From positions 1 through 64,000 of the forward strand of contig JAGTXK010000052.1 in assembly GCA_019096195.1 (NCBI GenBank): 64,000 nucleotides of DNA, read 5' to 3'. Each line of letters opens with the position of its first letter. Position 1 is the stretch's first letter. The position numbers and the translations under genes were made by a program. The notes below the pieces were generated by a model. The model was not told the DNA's origin and searched no databases. It saw nothing but the letters and a program-made list of their open reading frames with translations. The DNA comes from Boletus sp. NGJ. Its lineage: Eukaryota; Basidiomycota; Agaricomycetes; Boletales; Boletaceae. Of this stretch, positions 57,795-64,000 are shown piece by piece.

Positions 57795-60098
57795 TCATCG
57801 CCGGGTATAACGACTCGCATTCCGTATCCGTTCTCCAAAATGCCAGAAAATCCACGGTCTGAAACCCTGAGGAATCAGTCGAGGGCATCATCCAACAAAA
57901 CGACGGACTTACGCGGGGCAACCCACGACGACAGCAACGACAGCAAGTACCGTGTCCCCCTTGCCAAATCCTAGCGCAGAGTACATCGCAGGCGCGAACA
58001 GAGGGAATCCACACCCTGCCAATGAACGTAGACAAGCCACCGCCGCCATCGCTGTACCGACATAGATAAGTAACAGAATGCCCATGTCTTGTGTGAGAAC
58101 GCACCAGATGCAGCGTAGAGGGTAAAGGCATCGACGACATACGTCTGAATACACTGAAAATTAATAATAACACCTGCCCCAATCAGCGCGATACCCTATT
58201 TTCATTTCGCGCCAAACGTGAGTTCAATACTCATTCGGGAACTATGAGCACTTACGATGTCCGGCGCTATCCAATGCGTGTGCGCTTGAACAGTCCACCC
58301 CGTAATCAACAACCCTATTGGAAGCAGCAACGTGCCAATAAACATGGCAGCTATCACCGAAGGTATGAGCATTGCTAGAGCAGGAAAGCAGGAAATGAAT
58401 ACGAACGTAGTCTAAATTCGGGTCTACCAACACCTCCATTTCTATTTTTGAGATACCCATACACCCTGTCCAGTGTTCTCGCATTTAATTGCGAGGCTCC
58501 TGACAAACCGACTCCAAGGGCAATGTAGTGTAAGCCAGCTATCCCAACTGATTGTTGATAAACTCCCTCGAAGATAGAGGGTATCGTCGTCAAAAACACT
58601 GGAATAGATCAAGAAATGCTAGAGATTTGACAATCGAATCACTCACGGTACAACAGTCCATAGAGGTATGCCATGTATATACCAAGCAACTGGATGATAG
58701 GTTCTTGGGCGAAGAGTGCAAATGGCCGCACAAATGATGTAATCATGAACGATTGCCAGCTGAAAGTCGTCAGTCGGGATACAATTCCTGGAAGTATGAA
58801 TCATACTCACGAGCGATCTTCCTTCCTATCGAATATTGTTCGTACTTCTCTGTGAGGCGCTTTCTCCACGTCCATCGACCTCCTAATCTTCTCTGCCTTC
58901 CTCTGCAGGAGTAAAGGGGGAAAGGCTAGTAAGGCAAATGTGATGAACAACGCAACCAGCGCCACCGATTAATTACGTCAACTAACTTTCTTGAAGATAG
59001 AACAAGCCCAACACCTGAATAGCGCCACATATCATGCTCGTTGACCAAAACTAGAGACGCAACAGATTATCGAACCGAGAAAGTCTCGAAAAGAGTAAAC
59101 ATACCACCCATCTCCACGTTGAACGTTCAGCGATCCTACAGATACAATCAGACAGCCAGTGTAATTGAGGATAAGCGGAGACTTACCATGCCCCCGTGAT
59201 GGGACCAATTACGGGACCAAGTAGTGGTGCTAGAGAAAATAGAGCGACCGCTTGACCACGCTCTTCTGTACGCCAACAATCGCCGAGGACGCCACCGCCG
59301 ATCTGGAGTAGGGTTAATTGGATGAAGTATGACTGAAATTGATTGCATACCGCGAGAGGAGCGCTACCTCCTAGTCCGGCAAGAAAGCGGAAGCCAAGCA
59401 ATTGTGATTCGTTCTGTGCGAAACCACACGCAAGATTCCATACTAGATGATGGTGAGTCCGGAAGAGTCGGTCGACGTCATAGCTACACACCAAGGTACC
59501 ATAGATTTGCCAGTTGGAGCACTCGGGACCGACCATAAATTTCGCTCAAAGGGCCGAGGAATAGAGGACCAACGGCTACCCATCTCAGATCAGACAGAAA
59601 TCCAAAAGGTTGGATCAAACTCGATTCACCATAGGCAAGGACAAAAATTGAGGTGGTAAATGCAATGATGACACTGCTGTGAATTCCAAATTGGGCAGCG
59701 ACTTGATTAGTGGCGGGAGCGATCATGGAAGAGGACACGGGAGTGATGAAAGTAAATCCCGACACAATAGCAGTGGCAGCCCACTTTTGCTTGAAGGACC
59801 AGCTTGAAAGAAATGTGTGAGAACCGATGAATGGGAAAGCAGTTACCGATGCTCACTTTTTCGGATTTTGGGGGTCGTCTGGACCATCCCAATCGATCAC
59901 AAGTATGCTGGCATTTTCTTCATCTGGTGGTGATTTCCCATTCGACCTGAAAGGCTCAAGAATATCAATATCTTGCGCTGGGCCAGATGTGTCGAGCGAG
60001 TGATTTCCATGCAATGTCGGACTCGGGGAGGCCGCTCCGTGTCGTTCTGAAGTGTTTTCCGAACGCAGGTGGTCCCGGTTATTGTTTAGCATATCCAT
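57795..60098 (-). CDS. MFS transporter, DHA1 (drug:H+ antiporter-1) type
   Basis: Plasma-membrane proton antiporter of the major facilitator superfamily, close to fungal polyamine/multidrug (DHA1) carriers. I place about a dozen exons; the first are 60098-59857, 59802-59630 and from 59575. A cytosolic N-terminus of about 75 residues ends VIDWDGPDDPQNPKN-WSF, the usual motif. Then come GFTFITPVSSSMIAPA (TM1), AVGPLFLGPLSEIYGRSRVL (motif A), FRFLAGLGGSAPLA, ERGQAVALFSLAPLLGPVIG (antiporter motif C), a central loop with RKAEKIRRSMDVEK, and the C-terminal half with GFPLFAPAMYSALGFGKGDT. The last exon ends PWIFWHFGERIRNASRYTRR with a stop at 57795-57797. Splice sites are GT..AG and no break was seen. 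The substrate cannot be told from sequence. Confidence 0.88.
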
Positions 60099-60918
60099 GG
60101 GATGGTACGTCTAGGGGAAAGAAGTACAGCAGATTGAATATTTCCACACTCGCTAAGGCGCAATTTATAGGCAGTCAGCCTCCGTCACGGGTTCTGACTT
60201 GAATGGACGTATGACCGATGCCACTGTACGAATATTGCCGAGTCATCTGAATGCTAAGGTATTTACATTATCTCACGGTAGCTGTGCGAGCGGATGGATT
60301 GTCAACACCTATTACGAGCCAGCCAGAATGTATGTTTAGTTTTGCCACGTTTTCGCAACGAATAGCTACACCTTGAGCACGATTGATGCGTCGTGAGATG
60401 TTTCTTATGCAAGTGTACTATGCTCCACCAGTCAGATAATAGTGAAGAGTTTGAGTTATCGCCATTCGTCGCATTCGATGTTGGTTACTTCGTCCGAGTA
60501 TGGCGGCAGGCTCAGTCATAATGCGCATAACTGTCGGCTTTATCGGTCTAGATTTATATTGCCGGAAGGCGGAAGGATCCATGCAATGCTCGTGGCGCTG
60601 ATTCGATTGGATCATACCTCCAAGTCGCCGTTTGTCTGCTTACAGGAAAATCTGTACAATACACAATCTCGACGTCAATCGGTAATTATTTCCGTAATTA
60701 CCCTCCGAACCAAAAGGATTTCCTGCTCACTAGCATCGGCGGAGTCAAACAGGCTATGATTCATTGACCCAGCAGACAAGCAAAATACTCTGGCCGGCTA
60801 TCAATAAGTTTAAAGTCAGTGTTCTATCTCATTACGTCCTTTCCCTCTATACATTGCATCCATGAACTCTTACCTGACATGTTGATCGGCGCGGGGGGTT
60901 CCAAGCCTGAATAAAAGC
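60099..60918. other. Intergenic region between the transporter and tRNA-Ile
   Basis: Holds the upstream region of the transporter. The 105-codon + ORF (60442-60759) and the minus ORF opposite it show no family signature. Nothing else recognised. Confidence 0.45.
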
Positions 60919-60923
60919 AAAAA
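60919..60923 (-). terminator. RNA polymerase III terminator of tRNA-Ile
   Basis: T5 run on the minus strand, four bases past the mature 3' end. Confidence 0.75.
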
Positions 60924-60927
60924 TATA

Positions 60928-61052
60928 TGGCCAACGTGGGGATCGAACCCAAGACCTTCGCGTACCTCAGCCCCAGACCATCACATGATGCCAAACGACA
61001 GTCTTAGAACCAAGTATTAGCACGACGCTCTAACCAACTGAGCTAGTCGGCC
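60928..61052 (-). tRNA. tRNA-Ile (anticodon AAU) with an intron of about 51 nt
   Basis: Minus strand: acceptor GGCCGAC, D-arm AGCTCAGTTGGTTAGAGC and anticodon arm GTGCTAATA. The intron follows directly after the anticodon loop A37 (about 51 nt). The gene resumes with ACGCGAAGG, T-arm GGTTCGATCC and 3' GTTGGCC plus discriminator A. The A and B box promoters are intact. The acceptor stem pairs with one G-U. Mature length is 74 nt. The intron is long for a fungal tRNA. Confidence 0.92.
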
Positions 61053-61855
61053 GTTGGCGACGATGCCTGTATCGACGGTATTGACTCAGCCATAAGGCGA
61101 ATGCAAGCGGGATTCAGAAGTCCGCGATCCCGGACATGATTCATTGATTTCGGTTCACTGGCCACGCTGCAAAGGGCCGCATCCATGACGCGTGACGTCT
61201 GTTGTGATGATCGATGATCCAAGCCATTGATTGTAAGTGCGGCTTGTTACATGTTGTACTGTTTGGAGAAAGGATTACGCTAACGGTGTGTATTTCCGGG
61301 AGCGGTCCGGGTTATCGGAGACTCATCGGCTACGAACCTCGAAGTGAACGGTTTCCCCTTCGACTCTCTCAATGCGCTTGTTCGCCTTCCTTCCTGCGAT
61401 GCGCCACGATGCTGTGCGAATGGCTGGGTTACAGGTATACTAGTTACTAAGTACTAGCAATCTCGACCGGTAGACTCGGCTCGCAGTCACCACCCATCTC
61501 ATCGGCATAAACAAGGCTGTTGCCAAGACTAGTATAATGATTCCACGTAGTAACGGTTTCCAGAAACAATGCCTGCGCATCGCATTGTCTCTCCGATCCG
61601 AAGGTGACTTGGACAACAAGCATTGGGTAAGTCGGATCAAAGGTAATCAACGTCATCTTCCTGTGTACATCCATGTGACTCAGAGATCGAATACCGAGTG
61701 CGCACCGGAATCCACAGATGAAGAAACCAGGGAATTTACATCCCTGGCGGTGACTTTATAACTTCCCACGTTGAACAATCCATGTAATTATCAGGTATAA
61801 TTTATTATAAACAAAGGAAATAAAGGCGGACATTCTACGAGTCATCTCAATGCCA
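61053..61855. other. Intergenic region between tRNA-Ile and ERG1
   Basis: Host-like composition. Short ORFs on both strands lack any recognisable domain. Includes the 3' flank of ERG1. Confidence 0.45.
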
Positions 61856-63522
61856 TCACCACCGTATCTCTGACCAGAGCAAAGGGGTGAACACAACACA
61901 CGCTGTCCAAAACTGGGGGTCGATTCCACGTCAGCCAAATGCAAGTGAACAATGATTAAAATGCTAGACAACAGACCACTTTCACACTCTTGATCAAGAG
62001 GAAGGGGTATTCCCATACACGTGGGACCGCGAGTGCTTCGGTCTTCGAGTTATTAACGGGCCGAGGGTGAGTAAACATGACCCATATCGAGTAGAACGCC
62101 ACTCGGTAGAAGTGATAGAATAGTAGCGCCGGAGAAGGAGCGATGCTATGAATGATGGTTTCAATGAAGTCAATTTTCAGATAGAAGCTAGATGGCGTAC
62201 CCAGAGAGGAGGGATACGGGACCACGGACGCATTCGCCACCGCATTCAAAGTATTCGAAACAACCATTTTGAAGCACCCGAAGGCATTCATCTATGCTAC
62301 AATGCATCTCAACGTTGCACAAACTACCATGTGAATACATACCATCTGCGCCAAAGAGGTCGTACAGCGCGACACTCAGGATGTTTATCGTCGATGCCAA
62401 CGGTTTGCGAGCCCAATGCCAGCGAGCAAGTATGTCAGAAATCTGATCCCAATTGCTGTAATTCGCGACCTCGCCTAGCATCTGCGCCAACAAAACCACG
62501 TCGTTAAGAGCAACGGTCATTCCGCCGCCAGTAAGGGGGTGTCGCATATTCCAGGAATCACCAAGAAGGAAAACACCTTCTTTAGTGTATTTTCCGCCTT
62601 GTTTTACAGACGGTAGGAATGAATTTGGCATGCGGCGCAAGCGATCTCTGTCCAGTGCTTCATGGATAACTACATGTAGGGATGTAGGGAGTTGAGGTAC
62701 AACATTTGTAAGGATATGTTCCTAAAGGCATGTCAGCGGAGGGCATCGCGCAAGAGAAGAATTCCTTACCTTGAGGTTTGACGGAAGTGGATGTTTTACA
62801 TCTACCAGCATGCGGGTATCGTGTTCTGAAATCTGGTACAAGAGGACTGGTCCGTGTCCTTTAACGAGAGCAACAGTACCATGTTGAGGTATTGGTAATC
62901 GTGCATTCTTGAGGATAGCACCAATGAAGTAGCTTCGTGTTGACAGCTGACAGGCAGACTTGCCCATAACTGCATTTCTAAAATTCGAGAAGCACCCATC
63001 CGCGACGATGACCAAATCTGCAAAAAATGGTTCCTTTTCGTCTTTAGAACTATTTTTGCCAGGAGTCAAACGCGTTGCACGAACACCCAGCACTCGTTTG
63101 GTGTGTTCGCATTCTATGAGTTCGTTCGCCGTAGCTTCGATCACGTCTACGCCTGGTGCACGCTTGGCATACTCTCTCAAGCGCATGATAAACCTGCCAT
63201 GGTGGAAACTGCGACCCTGCCGCCCATCCGGATAAGGAATGTGAACGAGACGACCTGACTGTACGACGCAATAACCGTGTTCTGGAATAGAATCGATCTC
63301 CTCCAAGGCACCCTCCATGCCAAGTTTCTCCAATGCAGCTACACCACCAGGCTGCATCAACTCGCCCACTATACGGTCCGGTTCGGAAAGGGAGCGTTCC
63401 AGGAGTGCGACGCGAATGGGAGAACCGCGCAATGTTGAGGTTATAGTAGAGAGGGCATGTGCGAGTGCTGAGCCTGCGACGCCGGCACCGACGATGAGGA
63501 TGTCGTAGTGGTTCGTGCGCAT
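61856..63522 (-). CDS. ERG1: Squalene epoxidase (squalene monooxygenase)
   Basis: FAD monooxygenase of the endoplasmic reticulum. It converts squalene, O2 and NADPH to 2,3-oxidosqualene in ergosterol synthesis and is the known target of allylamines such as terbinafine. Five exons fit in phase: 63522-62770, 62721-62343, 62291-62201, 62145-61977 and 61912-61856, giving 482 aa; an in-frame ATG at 63552 would add ten residues. The N-terminal DILIVGAGVAGSALA is the FAD-binding GxGxxG. DLVIVADGCFSNFR is the DG motif. FLLGDSWNMRHPLTGGGMTV is the GD/FAD motif. The C-terminal LLFYHFYRVAFYSIWVMFTH and FWTACVVFTPLLW are the membrane-anchoring helices. The fourth donor (GTCTGT at 61976) is weak; GTGGTC three bases earlier also keeps frame and removes one residue. 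No damage seen. Confidence 0.93.
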
Positions 63523-63944
63523 TTTTACTTGACGGTGGTCGTCGAGGATCAAACGACTTTGAAGTTTGAAGTGAGCCGAGTCCGTGATTCTCTCAAGTTG
63601 GAGTGCGCTTTAATTGCTGACTCAGCAAGCAAAAGTGGGCTCATTCAATCAGTAGAAATTTTGTAACACTCATCCAAGTCTAGTATTGTGGGTAAATTGC
63701 GATTCTATCAAGTGTGCCCTTTTCAATAAAGCGGTTCGCGTGCCATCGGGTAAGAAGAATCCCCCGTTTTCTGTAGTGCATTCTTCAGGGGCTTCCTGCT
63801 TATGTAAATTCTCAGTTGTCGCCAACAAAACATATTGACATTTGATTCAACCTCGCACTGCTTAGTTGTAATCCAGATTGAACCAACGTTCAAGCCGAAC
63901 TTCCGTGACTGCACGGATAACTGAGCTGGTTCGAAGGACGCGAC
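63523..63944. other. Upstream region of ERG1
   Basis: No gene recognised. The minus ORF 63723-63995 has no family signature. If the + ORF at 63945 is real, this is a divergent promoter region. Confidence 0.35.
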
Positions 63945-64000
63945 ATGGCAGCACCACTGCTCACATTTCACAAGGAAATTTTGGAAGAGATACATGACCC
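63945..64000 (+). CDS. Possible start of a divergent gene, runs off the window
   Basis: ATG followed by AAPLLTFHKEILEEIHDP, open to the window edge. The LP.EIL..I.DP-like pattern recalls the start of F-box proteins, but 19 residues are too few to decide. Confidence 0.2.
   Translation, partial: MAAPLLTFHKEILEEIHD

Noticed and set aside
1-64000. CRISPR arrays, bacterial operons, rRNA genes
   Set aside because: No regularly spaced repeats, no ribosome-binding sites or polycistronic layout, no rRNA sequence; the window is eukaryotic.

Overview
The window looks like a transposon-rich stretch of an Agaricomycete (mushroom-forming basidiomycete) nuclear genome. Host genes have many short introns of about 45-66 nt with GT..AG ends. 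A split tRNA-Ile gene, an ergosterol gene and fungal-only peptidase G1 genes are present. The mobile elements are the Plavaka, KDZ, PIF/Harbinger, Helitron, Tf1/sushi-type Gypsy and Copia kinds that crowd Agaricomycete genomes. I cannot name the species.

Layout. 1-11.9 kb: a graveyard of Plavaka transposase relics, relics of multi-copy genes, solo LTRs of two families, a minisatellite and a small MITE. 11.9-16.7 kb: a host island with an eqolisin (glutamic peptidase) gene on each strand, an eqolisin fragment between them, and a multi-pass membrane protein. 17.4-18.1 kb: a weak Helitron-like N-terminal ORF. 18.8-25.2 kb: a near-complete minus-strand Gypsy chromovirus. 25.2-30.5 kb: an older minus-strand Copia element. 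31.5-34.9 kb: a solo LTR and a multi-copy gene relic. 35.5-46.6 kb: a PIF/Harbinger-like gene pair (a partner protein on +, the DDE transposase on -). The partner is cut by a solo LTR and the transposase by a second complete Gypsy. 46.85-55.83 kb: a KDZ DNA transposon with both ends, about 0.9 kb terminal inverted repeats and an 8-bp target duplication. 56.1-56.9 kb: the C-terminal part of a Helitron-type PIF1 helicase. 57.8-63.6 kb: an ordinary host island with an MFS drug/polyamine-type transporter, an intron-containing tRNA-Ile(AAU) and squalene epoxidase (ERG1).

How it fits together. The two host islands carry functions typical of a saprotrophic or mycorrhizal fungus: secreted acid proteolysis, efflux and sterol synthesis. 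The rest records repeated nested insertion. Target duplications were read directly for two Gypsy copies (one imperfect), the Copia, four solo LTRs (one imperfect) and the KDZ element. LTR and TIR pairs differ almost only by transitions. Several stop codons in the DNA transposons fall where the family has Arg, as CGA-to-TGA change would produce; both point to cytosine-methylation decay or a RIP-like process. The most interesting items are the bounded KDZ element with its accessory genes, the Gypsy family whose primer site matches its own presumed RNA 5' end (self-priming), the Copia with a half-tRNA primer site, and the eqolisin pair in which one member has lost the catalytic Gln.
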